A stretch of DNA of 64,000 nucleotides from Lotus japonicus. Lineage: Eukaryota > Streptophyta > Magnoliopsida > Fabales > Fabaceae. The notes under the pieces were generated by a model, which was not told the origin of the DNA, did no database searches, and saw only the letters and a list, made by a program, of their open reading frames with translations. Where the stretch lies: contig NC_080041.1 in the NCBI RefSeq assembly GCF_012489685.1, forward strand, positions 103,261,760-103,325,759, written 5' to 3'. Of this stretch, positions 1 through 10,257 are shown one piece after another; within the stretch, counting starts at the first letter, position 1; each line of letters begins with the position of its first letter. Both the position numbers and the translations under genes were made by a program.

Positions 1-1740
1 GATGGCAAGAAGATTTCCAGGTCAGAGATGACTGCAGAGCAAAAGAAGCTTTACTCACAGCACCACAAAGCTAGAGCTATTCTTCTTAGTGCTATTTCCT
101 ATGAAGAGTACCAGAAGATTACAGATCGTGAGTTTGCTAAGGGCATCTTTGAATCCTTGAAGATGTCTCATGAAGGAAATAAGAAAGTGAAGGAATCAAA
201 GGCGCTGTCCTTGATTCAAAAGTATGAATCCTTCATCATGGAACCTAACGAGTCCATTGAGGATATGTTCTCCAGATTTCAGTTGCTTGTAGCTGGAATA
301 AGACCTCTCAACAAAAGCTACACTACAAAAGATCATGTCATAAGGGTCATCAAAAGTCTTCCTGAAAGCTGGATGCCTTTAGTGACTTCAATAGAGCTTA
401 CAAGAAATGTTGAGCATATGAGTTTAGAAGAACTCATCAGCATACTGAAATGTCATGAGCTGAAGCGCTCAGAGATGCAAGATCTGAGGAAGAAGTCTAT
501 AGCCTTGAATTCCAAATCTGAGAAGGCTAAATCTGAGAAGTCAAAAGCTCTCCAAGATGAAGCAGAAGAATCTGAAGAAGCATCAGAAGATTCTGATGAA
601 GATGAGCTGACTCTGATCTCTAAAAGACTCAACCGCATTTGGAAGCACAGGCAGAGCAAGTACAGAGGCTCTGGAAAGGCCAAAGGAAAGTCTGAATCCT
701 CAGGCCAGAAGAATTCATCAATCAAGGAAGTCACATGTTTCGAGTGCAAAGAATCAGGGCACTACAAAAGTGACTGTCCAAAGTTGAAAAAGGACAAGAA
801 GCCAAAGAAGCACTTCAAGACCAAGAAAAGTCTGATGGTGACTTTTGACGAATCAGAGTTAGAGGATGTTGACTCTGATGGTGAAGTTCAAGGACTCATG
901 GCTATTGTCAAAGACAAAGAAGCAGAGTCAAAAGATGCAACTGACTCTGAATCAGCATCAGAAGAAGATCCTAACTCAGACGATGAAAATGAGGTATTCG
1001 CTTCTTTCTCAACCTCTGAATTAAAACATGCTTTGTCTGATATTATGGATAAGTACAACTCTTTATTAGGCAAGCATAAAAAGTTGAAAAATGATTTCTC
1101 TGCTGCTTCTAAGACTCCTTCTGAACATGAGAAAATTATTTCTGAGTTGAAAAATGATAATCATGCTTTAGTGAATTCTAACTCTGTGCTTAAGAACCAG
1201 ATTGCTAAGTTAGAAGATATAGTTGCTTGTGATGCCTCTGATTGTAAAAATGAATCTAAGTATGAAAAGTCCTTTCAAAGATTCCTGGCTAAAAGCGTAG
1301 ATAGAAGCTTAATGGCTTCAATGATCTATGGCGTAAGCAGAAATGGAATGCATGGCATTGGCTATTCTAGTTCTAGTAGAAATGAGCCTTCTATGCCTAA
1401 GGCTAAATCATTGTATGAATGCTTTGTACCCTCTGGTACCATATTGCCTGAACCATTACCTACTAAAGTTGCTAACCCCCCTCTCAAAAAGGGAACCTTC
1501 TCCTTGTCTAAATATCATGCTAAAATTCATTTACACTATCATGTTGAGAAACCCAAGGTGATCAGAACCTCTGGGGTAACTAACAAGAAAGGACCCAGAA
1601 AGTGGGTACCTAAGGACAAGATTATCTATGTTGCAGATATCCTTGATAGCTCCACTGAAACACCAATCATGGTATCTGGACAATGGATGCTCGCGTCACA
1701 TGACGGGAGAAAGGCGTATGTTCCAAGAGCTAAAACTTAA
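1..1740 (+). CDS. gag: SIRE-1 Gag, 5'-truncated by the window edge
   Basis: Nucleocapsid/capsid precursor of a Ty1/copia SIRE element; it packages element RNA in cytoplasmic particles. The frame is open from base 1 to the TAA at 1738-1740. Seen: a UBN2/retrotransposon-gag-like helical region up to about base 470, an acidic/basic linker, one CCHC zinc knuckle ([14 protein letters not shown]) near bases 739-780, a second acidic Ser-rich stretch and a Lys-rich coiled-coil-like region. The final part of the frame overlaps the start of pol, which is read in the +1 frame, exactly as in SIRE-2. The N-terminal region (about 57 residues by comparison with SIRE-2) lies outside the window. Confidence 0.9.
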   Translation, partial: DGKKISRSEMTAEQKKLYSQHHKARAILLSAISYEEYQKITDREFAKGIFESLKMSHEGNKKVKESKALSLIQKYESFIMEPNESIEDMFSRFQLLVAGIRPLNKSYTTKDHVIRVIKSLPESWMPLVTSIELTRNVEHMSLEELISILKCHELKRSEMQDLRKKSIALNSKSEKAKSEKSKALQDEAEESEEASEDSDEDELTLISKRLNRIWKHRQSKYRGSGKAKGKSESSGQKNSSIKEVTCFECKESGHYKSDCPKLKKDKKPKKHFKTKKSLMVTFDESELEDVDSDGEVQGLMAIVKDKEAESKDATDSESASEEDPNSDDENEVFASFSTSELKHALSDIMDKYNSLLGKHKKLKNDFSAASKTPSEHEKIISELKNDNHALVNSNSVLKNQIAKLEDIVACDASDCKNESKYEKSFQRFLAKSVDRSLMASMIYGVSRNGMHGIGYSSSSRNEPSMPKAKSLYECFVPSGTILPEPLPTKVANPPLKKGTFSLSKYHAKIHLHYHVEKPKVIRTSGVTNKKGPRKWVPKDKIIYVADILDSSTETPIMVSGQWMLASHDGRKAYVPRAKT

Positions 1741-4729
1741 GCCTAGAGGCGAAGTTGGCTTTGGTGGGAACGAAAAGGGTAAAATTGTTGGTACTGGTAC
1801 TATTTGTGTAGATAGTAGTCCATGCATTGATAATGTTTTATTAGTAGACGACTTAACTCATAACTTATTGTCTATAAGTCAATTAGCTGACAAGGGTTAT
1901 GATGTCATTTTCAATCAAAAGTCTTGCAGGGCTGTAAGTCAGATCGATGGCTCTGTTCTGTTTAACAGCAAGAGGAAGAACAACATTTATAAGATCAGAT
2001 TATCTGAGTTGGAATCTCAGAATGTGAAGTGTCTTCTTTCTGTTAATGAGGAGCAGTGGGTATGGCATAGACGGTTAGGGCATGCCAGCATGAGAAAGAT
2101 TTCTCAGCTAAGTAAGCTAAACCTTGTCAGGGGCTTACCCACTCTGAAGTTCTCTTCAGACGCTCTTTGTGAAGCATGTCAGAAAGGCAAATTCACAAAA
2201 GTCCCTTTCAAGGCAAAGAATGTTGTCTCTACCTCAAGGCTGTTGGAACTTCTGCATATCGACCTGTTTGGACCAGTGAAAACTGAGTCTATAGGTGGCA
2301 AGAGATATGGGATGGTCATCGTTGACGACTATAGCCGCTGGACATGGGTAAAATTTCTATCCCGCAAGGATGAGTCTCATTCTGTGTTCTCTACCATCAT
2401 AGCCCAAGTGCAAAACGAGAAGGCTTGTAGGATTGTGCGTGTCAGAAGTGACCATGGTGGAGAGTTTGAGAATGACAAGTTTGAGAGTCTGTTTGATTCC
2501 TATGGAATTGCACATGATTTCTCTTGTCCCAGAACTCCTCAACAAAATGGTGTTGTTGAGAGGAAGAACATAACTCTTCAGGAGATGGCTAGAACCATGC
2601 TCCAAGAAACTGGCATGGCTAAGCACTTTTGGGCAGAGGCAGTAAACACAGCATGTTACATTCAGAATAGAATCTCTGTGAGACCAATTCTGAATAAGAC
2701 TCCTTATGAATTGTGGAAGAATATAAAACCCAACATTTCTTATTTTCATCCTTTTGGTTGTATTTGTTATGTTCTTAACACTAAGGATAGATTGCATAAG
2801 TTTGATGCTAAGTCTTCTAAATGTCTATTACTTGGTTACTCTGATAGATCTAAAGGTTTCAGATTCTATAATACTGATGCTAAAACAATTGAAGAATCTA
2901 TTCATGTTAGATTTGATGATAAGCTTAACTCTGATCAGTCAAAGCTAGTTGAGAAGTTTGCAGATTTAAGCATAAATGTTTCTGACAAAGGCAAAGCTCC
3001 AGAGGAAGCTGAGCAAGAGGAAGATGATCCAGAAGAAGCTGGTCCCTCTGATTCACAACCTCGGAAGAAGAGCAGAATCATTACATCACATCCTAAGGAA
3101 CTGATTCTAGGCAACAAAGATGAACCAGTCAGAACCAGATCAGCATTCAGACCATCTAAAGAGACCCTGCTTAGTCTGAAAGGGTTAGTGTCCTTAATTG
3201 AACCTAAGTCAATTGATGAAGCTCTTCAGGACAAGGACTGGATTCTGGCTATGGAAGAAGAACTGAATCAATTTTCCAAGAATGATGTGTGGAGCCTAGT
3301 GAAGAAGCCTCAAAGCGTTCATGTGATTGGAACCAAATGGGTTTTCAGAAACAAGCTGAATGAGAAAGGAGATGTAGTGAGAAACAAGGCAAGGCTAGTT
3401 GCTCAAGGCTACAGTCAGCAGGAAGGAATAGACTATACTGAAACATTTGCTCCAGTAGCAAGACTAGAAGCAATCAGACTGCTGATCTCTTTCTCAGTGA
3501 ATCACAACATAATTCTTCATCAGATGGATGTCAAGAGTGTCTTCCTAAATGGTTACATCTCAGAGGAAGTCTACATTCATCAACCCCCAGGTTTTGAAGA
3601 TGAGAAGAACCCTGACCATGTTTTCAAATTGAAGAAATCTCTCTATGGTCTGAAGCAAGCTCCCAGAGCATGGTATGAGAGGCTCAGCTCATTCCTTCTG
3701 GAGAATGAGTTTGTAAGGGGTAAAGTAGATACAACTTTTTTTTGCAAAACTTACAAAGATGATATCTTAATTGTGCAAATTTATGTTGATGATATTATAT
3801 TTGGTTCTGCTAATCAATCTCTATGCAAAGAATTTTCTAAGATGATGCAGGCTGAATTTGAAATGAGTATGATGGGGGAACTCAAGTACTTTCTGGGTAT
3901 ACAAGTTGATCAAACACTAGAAGGAACGTACATCCATCAGAGCAAGTACACTAAAGAACTTCTGAAGAAGTTCAACATGACAGAATCTATAATTGCTTAT
4001 TCTCCAATGCATCCTACATGCATTCTGGAGAAAGAAGATGCAAGTGGTAAAGTTTGTCAGAAGCTCTATCGTGGTATGATAGGATCACTTCTATACTTAA
4101 CTGCATCTAGGCCAGATATTCTGTTTAGTGTTCATTTATGTGCTCGTTTCCAATCATATCCGAGGGAAACCCACTTAACCGCTGTTAAGAGGATCTTGAG
4201 ATATCTGAAAGGCACCACTAACCTTGGCTTGATGTATAAGAAAACATCAGAGTATAAGCTTTCAGGTTATTGTGATGCTGATTATGCTGGAGATAGAACA
4301 GAGAGAAAAAGCACTTCTGGAAATTGTTAATTTCTGGGAAGCAACTTAGTCTCATGGGCAAGCAAAAGGAAGTCAACCATAGCACTATCCACTGCAGAGG
4401 CAGAATACATCTCAGCAGCAATATGCAGCACTCAGATGCTCTAGATGAGGCATCAGCTGGAGGATTATCAAATCCTTGAGAGCAACATCCCAATCTATTG
4501 TGATAACACTGCTGCAATCTCATTGAGTAAGAATCCTATCTTACACTCAAGGGAAAAACACATTGAGGTAAAGTATCATTTTATTAGAGATTATGCTCAG
4601 AAGGGCGTACTTCTTCTGAAGTTTGTTGATACTGACCATCAATGAGCATATATCTTTACAAAGCCCTTAGCAGAGGATAGATTTAATTTCATTCTGAAAA
4701 ATCTGAATATGGACTTTTGTCCAGTATGA
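1628..4729 (+). pseudogene. pol: SIRE-1 Pol (protease, integrase, reverse transcriptase, RNase H), broken by three stops
   Basis: Polyprotein with copia order. The protease site near 1675-1690 reads D-N-G where SIRE-2 has D-S-G, so the catalytic motif is altered. A GAG-pre-integrase HHCC zinc finger and an integrase core ([11 protein letters not shown], then [11 protein letters not shown]) follow. The reverse transcriptase has the YVDD motif at about 3783, and RNase H follows. In-frame stops are TAA at 4328-4330, TAG at 4442-4444 and TGA at 4643-4645, all inside RNase H; SIRE-2 has sense codons (CAA, TGG, TGG) there. All three are C-to-T or G-to-A changes. The frame ends at TGA 4727-4729. It cannot give a full-length Pol. 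Confidence 0.9.
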
Positions 4730-5103
4730 AGATGGATCAGAACCTCTGACTATGATACTTCTTTATCAGAAGATGTCTAGTCCAGAAGGTAACTCCATCA
4801 GAGTTTAAGTACCCATTGGTGCTCACTCTGAAGCGGAGACAGTAAACGTGTGTCAGTAGCCCTGATGCATAGTTCCTTGTGCCCGTGTGACAGTCTGTCA
4901 TAATGAGTGTTGATGTGCTTCTCTCCATTGTGTGATTTGTATATTATCTGCTACTATGATGTCTTTAATTTTCAACCGTTGATTTTACTTTGCTTTTTTA
5001 ATCAACAACGGTTATTTTCAAAAACCCACTATACACACACGTTCTCCATTACTTCCGAATTTACCTTCTCTCTCTTCAGTTTGCAAAAACATTTATTCCC
5101 CAC

Positions 5104-5144
<41 letters not shown>

Positions 5145-5185
5145 TCATCCTCTTCTTTTCTACCCAAACCTTCAACCGCTTCAAG
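4730..5185 (+). other. SIRE-1 spacer between pol and the env-like region, with a (TC)n tract
   Basis: Non-coding spacer that aligns with 13250-13692 of SIRE-2. It contains a pyrimidine microsatellite, (TC)n, at about 5109-5142 that is much shorter in SIRE-2. I see no gene in it. Confidence 0.75.
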
Positions 5186-7063
5186 ATGGTGAGATCTAAC
5201 AGAGGAGAAACTGCTGAAGGAACCAGAATTCCTGTTTTGGTAGTAGGTCAAGCTACAGGTCAATCAGGTCCTGAAACTCAGAAATCTAGCACAAGCTCAA
5301 GCTACAGAGCAAATGATTCCTCTTGCACAAAGGGGTTGTGCCGTTACTTGTGTTTATGCTCCTGAAGAACTCCAGGTTCTTGCTGAATGGAGATTCGACT
5401 TGGACAACATTGCTGCAAATGGGTATGATCTTCGTCCTGAAGTTCAAGCTCAAGGCTGGGGAGATTACTTCAATAGGCTTCGTGGTCCAGTATATGTCAA
5501 GCTAGTAAAGGAATTCTGGAAACACGCCGACTGTGATGACACTCAAGTGGTTTCATATATTGCTGGAGAAGAATCATCATCACTGAGAAGTCGATTGTTG
5601 ATCTTCTGGATGAGCACACTGGCACAGGCTACAGATTCCAACTGGCGGAATCAAAGGTGAAACCCAAAACCAAAGAAGAAACCAACAAGGCTCTCTACAC
5701 AAACTATAAGCCTGGCAAAAGTGATTACAAAGTAGTGGAGCTTCATCCCAAGCTGAGAATTTGGCACAAGATTCAGCTTCACTGCATCAATCAGAGACCG
5801 AAGGGAAGCTCTCCAGACTACATCAACTTCTGTCAGAAAGTGATGCTCTTCTTCATCCAAGATCACAAGAAGATCTGCCTACCCTTCTTCCTGTTCTCTT
5901 ACCTCAAGGAGTGTATCAGGAAATCGAGAACAACTGCTTCTCTAAAATCTGCCATTAGGTATATTCCTTTTGGAAGACTGCTCTCAGATCTGTTCATTGA
6001 GAGCAAGTTAATAGAAGATCTGACTAAGTCAGGCTGCACAGAGGATCTGACAACGGTTGTTGGTGATGTCTTCACCTCCACTTCCTTGAAGAAGATGGGC
6101 TTGATTAAGACAAAGGTTGCTCCTGTTCATGAAGACACCTCTGATGAAGTCAGACAGAGAAGAGTCCCTCTGAATGATTACCCTATGTGGTCTAAGCTGA
6201 TGATCTAGAAGCCATCTTGCACTACATAGATGACTTGAGGCAACAAGGTTTTGAGATAGATGTGGACGAGTTCTTCAGAACCCTGCCACCAGCTCCAGAG
6301 TTTGATTCTCCTCCCAAGAAGAAATCGACGAGAAAAATGGTTCTTGAGGAATCCTCTGAAGAGTCTGATCCTTCTGATGGTATTGATCAGAAGAAGAAGA
6401 AGGCTGACAAGCCCAAGAGAAAGCATGAGGAACCCACCAAGCCAGATGCTCCATCTGATGGTGATGATGATATTCCTCCTCCAACAAAGAAGAAAAAGAA
6501 GCAAGTGAGAATAGTGGTGAAGCCCACTTGTGTGGAATCAGCTGCTGTAATCACCAGAGTTGAGGCTCCTGCCAGAGTGACTAGGTCTGCAGTGCGATCA
6601 TCAAGTAAGTCTGTTGTTATAGATTCTGATGATGAGTTAAATTCACTTGATGCACTCCCTATTTTTTGCACTTATTACTCGACCTGCTGTCCCAACCAGC
6701 TGAACAAACCACTTCTCCACCCACTTCACCTAGATCTTCATTTTTCCAACCTTCTCATGAAGAAGCTCCTCTTTGGAACATGCTTCAGACGCCAAGACCC
6801 TCTGGACCTACCTCACCCATAACCATTCAGTACAACCCACAAGCTTCTGAACCCATTATTTTAGAACAATCTGAACCTGAACCCAGAACCTCTGATCACT
6901 CTGTTCCCAGAGCATCAGCTCGTCAGGTTCGCAAAACAACTGATACATAATCCACAACTCCCTGTCCCTCTGTATCATTTCCCACAAATGTTGCTGACTC
7001 CTCACCCTCAAACAACTTTGAATCCCTTCGTAAATTTGACCAAGTTAGGAAAGAAAAGGAGTC
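5186..7063 (+). pseudogene. SIRE-1 env-like ORF, frameshifted and cut off by SIRE-2
   Basis: This corresponds to the env-like third gene that sets SIRE-type copia elements apart; its function in plants is unproven. The ATG at 5186 matches the SIRE-2 start at 13693. Homology then passes through several frames: the start frame closes near 5365, the next piece runs 5313-5660, then 5657-6208, then 6217 onward, then 6666-6950. At least four frame changes or stops are therefore present. The conserved N-terminal Cys-containing segment, the Lys/Asp-rich middle and the Pro-rich tail are all recognisable. The region ends at 7063 at the SIRE-2 insertion. Confidence 0.85.
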
Positions 7064-8274
7064 TGTAAGATCAAGTTTTGATCTAGTAGTACAACTCTAT
7101 GTTTTGATGATTACAAGTTAACCTTTTGATATGAACAATTGTGGTACTCTAACGTGTTTTTCTGAGTGTGCTATTTACAGGCTCTGACCTCAACTCAATC
7201 TCACACAAATCAGAAGCACTGTGTATAAAGAGCGACCCAAGCAACGCTTTCGCATTCACCATGTTCAGTATGAACAGTGGAAAAGCTTCAGAAGTTCTGA
7301 AGTTATACAAACTCTGATGTGGACTCAGTCACTAGAAGTTCTGAAGATCCAGAAAGTCTGATAACCAAGAAACACTGAAGGCTCATATATTCTGATGGTG
7401 TAGAAGACTCTGAAGATCCAGAAGCTGATTAGTGAAATTCTGATGTCCAGAAGCAAGATACTCTGAAGACCATGTACTTCCCTCTGAGTTCAGAATCAGA
7501 AGAAACAATGGTCAGAGGATCTGGGCTTTCCCTCTGACTCTGATCAACCGGCTTCACAAGTTCCAACTTGAAGCTTTCTCCTGATCAGAAGTCTCCTAGG
7601 TTTAAAGGTCAAGTCGCTATCCAAGTACAAAAGCAACTGTACCTTCCTGACGATCTACCTAACAGTCTCAGACACAGCAGAAGCTGGATTTTCCAGAACT
7701 GCCCTCCAACGGTAGCATTTCCCATGCAACGCTCAACCCTAATCCTTGGAGTATATAAAGAGGCTGAAGACTGAAAGAAGCGACGAGAAGCATTCACATA
7801 CGTGCAAGACAAATTCAAATTCTTCTAAGCTTTCTTTCATCTGAAATTCATTGAGTTTACTATTAGCTTTTTAGAAGCAAATCTCTTGTAAACAATTCTT
7901 TGATAAACAGTTTGTTTAGTTCCTTTAGGAGATCAAGGTTGATCGGATCCTAGAGAAGACTAAGAGAGTGAATCTTAGTGTGAGCTAAGTCAGTGTAATT
8001 GTTAGTCACTTGTAGGTTTCAAGTGCAGTTGTAACTCTTACCTGATTAGTGGATTGCCTTCATTCTAAGAAGGAAGAAATCACCTTAACGGGTGGACTGG
8101 AGTAGCTTGAGTGATTTATCAAGTGAACCAGGATAAAATCCTTGTGTGCTTTTCTATCTCTTATCTTTAGCACTTAAGTTCTCGAAAGATTTGTCAAAAT
8201 CTTTAAGGTGGAAGCTTTATCTTGAAAACGTTATTCAAACCCCCCCCCCCTTTCTACCGTTTTTCATACCTTCA
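7064..8274 (+). repeat. SIRE-2 5' LTR
   Basis: 1,211 bp, starting TGTAAGATCAAG and ending CATACCTTCA. It is almost identical to 17987-19195. It contains a TATA box at 7752-7760 and a poly-C run at 8240-8250, and is followed immediately by a primer binding site. It interrupts the env-like region of SIRE-1. Confidence 0.95.
7752..7760 (+). promoter_or_regulatory. TATA box in SIRE-2 5' LTR
   Basis: TATATAAAG lies in the LTR, about 590 bp before the gag ATG. The same motif is at 18675-18683 in the 3' LTR. Position and sequence suit the RNA polymerase II promoter that starts the genomic transcript; the exact start site is not visible. Confidence 0.65.
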
Positions 8275-8276
8275 AT

Positions 8277-8288
8277 TGGTATCAGAGC
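8277..8288 (+). other. Primer binding site for initiator Met-tRNA
   Basis: TGGTATCAGAGC begins two bases after the 5' LTR. It is complementary to the 3' end of plant initiator tRNA-Met, the usual primer for copia minus-strand synthesis. Confidence 0.93.
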
Positions 8289-8346
8289 GCAAGTTCTGAT
8301 TACCACACCTAACAGTGTTCAGTGATCCGGGCCGGTGTGAAAAACA

Positions 8347-10257
8347 ATGGCTGCCACCACCAGTGAAACTCAAAGAGATGGTTACAATGCAAAGCCTCCT
8401 ATGTTCGACGGTCAAAGGTTCGAATATTGGAAAGATAGACTGGAAAGTTTCTTTCTGGGTTTCGATGCAGATCTCTGGGATATTATTGTGGATGGCTACG
8501 AGCGTCCAGTTGATGCAGATGGCAAGAAGATCCCAAGGTCAGAGATGACTGCAGATCAAAAGAAGCTGTACTCACAACATCACAAAGCAAGAGCAATTCT
8601 TCTAAGTGCTATTTCCTATGAAGAGTACCAGAAGATTACAGATCGTGAGTTTGCGAAAGGCATTTTCGAATCTCTGAAGATGTCTCATGAAGGAAACAAG
8701 AAAGTCAAAGAATCAAAGGCATTGTCTTTAATCCAAAAGTATGAATCCTTCATCATGGAGCCAAATGAGTCCATTGAAGAAATGTTCTCCAGATTTCAGT
8801 TACTTGTAGCTGGCATACGACCTCTCAACAAGAGCTACACAACAAAAGATCATGTCATAAGGGTCATCAGGTGTCTTCCTGAAAGTTGGATGCCTTTAGT
8901 GACTTCAATAGAGCTCACGAGAGATGTTGAGAATATGAGTTTAGAAGAACTCATCAGCATTTTGAAATGCCATGAGCTGAAGCGCTCAGAGATGCAAGAT
9001 CTGAGGAAAAAGTCCATAGCCTTGAAATCTAAATCTGAAAAGGCTAAGGCTGAGAAGTCAAAAGCTCTTCAAGCTGAAGAAGAGGAATCTGAAGAAGCAT
9101 CAGAAGATTCTGATGAAGATGAGCTGACTCTGATCTCCAAGAGACTCAATCGCATCTGGAAGCACAGGCAGAGCAAATACAAAGGCTCTGGAAAGGCAAA
9201 AGGAAAGTCTGAATCCTCAGGTCAGAAGAAGTCCTCACTTAAGGAAGTCACATGCTTTGAGTGCAAAGAATCAGGGCACTACAAAAGTGACTGTCCAAAG
9301 TTGAAGAAGGACAAGAAGCCAAAGAAGCACTTCAAGACAAAGAAGAGTCTGATGGTGACATTTGATGAATCAGAGTCAGAGGATGTTGACTCTGATGGTG
9401 AAGTCCAAGGACTCATGGCTATTGTCAAAGACAAAGAAGCAGAGTCAAAGGGAGCTGTTGACTCTGACTCAGAATCAGAAGGAGATCCTAACTCAGACGA
9501 TGAAAATGAGGTATTCGCTTCTTTCTCTACCTCTGAACTGAAACATGCATTGTCTGATATCATGGATAAGTATAACTCCTTATTGTCTAAGCATAAGAAG
9601 CTGAAAAAGGACTTATCTGCTGTTTCCAAGACTCCTTCTGAACATGAGAAAATTATTTCTGATTTGAAAAATGATAATCATGCTTTGATCAATTCTAACT
9701 CTGTGCTTAAGAACCAGATTGCTAAGTTAGAAGAAATTGTTGCTTGTGATGCCTCTGATTGTAGAAATGAGTCTAAGTATGAAAAGTCTTTTCAAAGATT
9801 CCTAGCTAAAAGCGTGGATAGAAGCTTAATGGCTTCAATGATCTATGGCGTAAGCAGAAATGGAATGCATGGCATTGGCTATTCTAAACCAATTAGAAAT
9901 GAGCCCTCTGTGTCTAAAGCTAAATCCTTGTATGAATGCTTTGTTCCCTCTGGTACCATATTGCCTGATCCTTTACCTGCTAAAGTTGCTAAAAACCCTC
10001 TTAAAAAGGGATCTTTCTCTATGTCTAAATATCATGCAAATATTCCTTTAAAATATCATGTTGAGACACCCAAGGTGATCAGAACCTCTGGGGTAACTAA
10101 CAAGAAAGGACCCAGAAAGTGGGTACCTAAGGACAAGATTATCTATGTTGCAGATATCTTTGATAGCTCCACTGAAACACCAATCATGGTATCTGGACAG
10201 TGGATGCTTGCGTCACATGACGGGAGAAAGGCGTATGTTCCAAGAGCTAAAACTTAA
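8347..10257 (+). CDS. gag: SIRE-2 Gag, 636 aa
   Basis: Structural Gag of a SIRE-type copia element. The ATG at 8347 is the first in the element, 59 bases after the primer site. Seen: an N-terminal UBN2-like gag region (about residues 20-210), an acidic EE/DSDED stretch, a CCHC zinc knuckle [14 protein letters not shown] at about residues 302-316, a second acidic stretch and a coiled-coil-like Lys/Leu-rich part near residues 380-450. The frame is uninterrupted and ends at TAA 10255-10257. Its last 160 bases overlap the open pol frame, which lies in +1. SIRE-1 has the same arrangement, so this is a property of the subfamily and not a fresh mutation. Confidence 0.95.
   Translation: MAATTSETQRDGYNAKPPMFDGQRFEYWKDRLESFFLGFDADLWDIIVDGYERPVDADGKKIPRSEMTADQKKLYSQHHKARAILLSAISYEEYQKITDREFAKGIFESLKMSHEGNKKVKESKALSLIQKYESFIMEPNESIEEMFSRFQLLVAGIRPLNKSYTTKDHVIRVIRCLPESWMPLVTSIELTRDVENMSLEELISILKCHELKRSEMQDLRKKSIALKSKSEKAKAEKSKALQAEEEESEEASEDSDEDELTLISKRLNRIWKHRQSKYKGSGKAKGKSESSGQKKSSLKEVTCFECKESGHYKSDCPKLKKDKKPKKHFKTKKSLMVTFDESESEDVDSDGEVQGLMAIVKDKEAESKGAVDSDSESEGDPNSDDENEVFASFSTSELKHALSDIMDKYNSLLSKHKKLKKDLSAVSKTPSEHEKIISDLKNDNHALINSNSVLKNQIAKLEEIVACDASDCRNESKYEKSFQRFLAKSVDRSLMASMIYGVSRNGMHGIGYSKPIRNEPSVSKAKSLYECFVPSGTILPDPLPAKVAKNPLKKGSFSMSKYHANIPLKYHVETPKVIRTSGVTNKKGPRKWVPKDKIIYVADIFDSSTETPIMVSGQWMLASHDGRKAYVPRAKT

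Larger units (their letters stand above)
1..7063 (+). mobile_element. SIRE/Maximus-type copia retrotransposon, decayed, both ends missing (SIRE-1)
   Basis: The stretch is homologous along its whole length to the more complete copy SIRE-2 at 7064-19195. The window begins at about codon 58 of gag, so the 5' LTR and gag start lie outside. Order: gag, pol, (TC)n-containing spacer, env-like region. It stops abruptly inside the env-like region at 7063, where the 5' LTR of SIRE-2 begins. The reading frames carry three stops in pol and several frameshifts in env, so it is inactive. Its 3' part (end of env, 3' LTR) is not found after SIRE-2. Confidence 0.93.
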
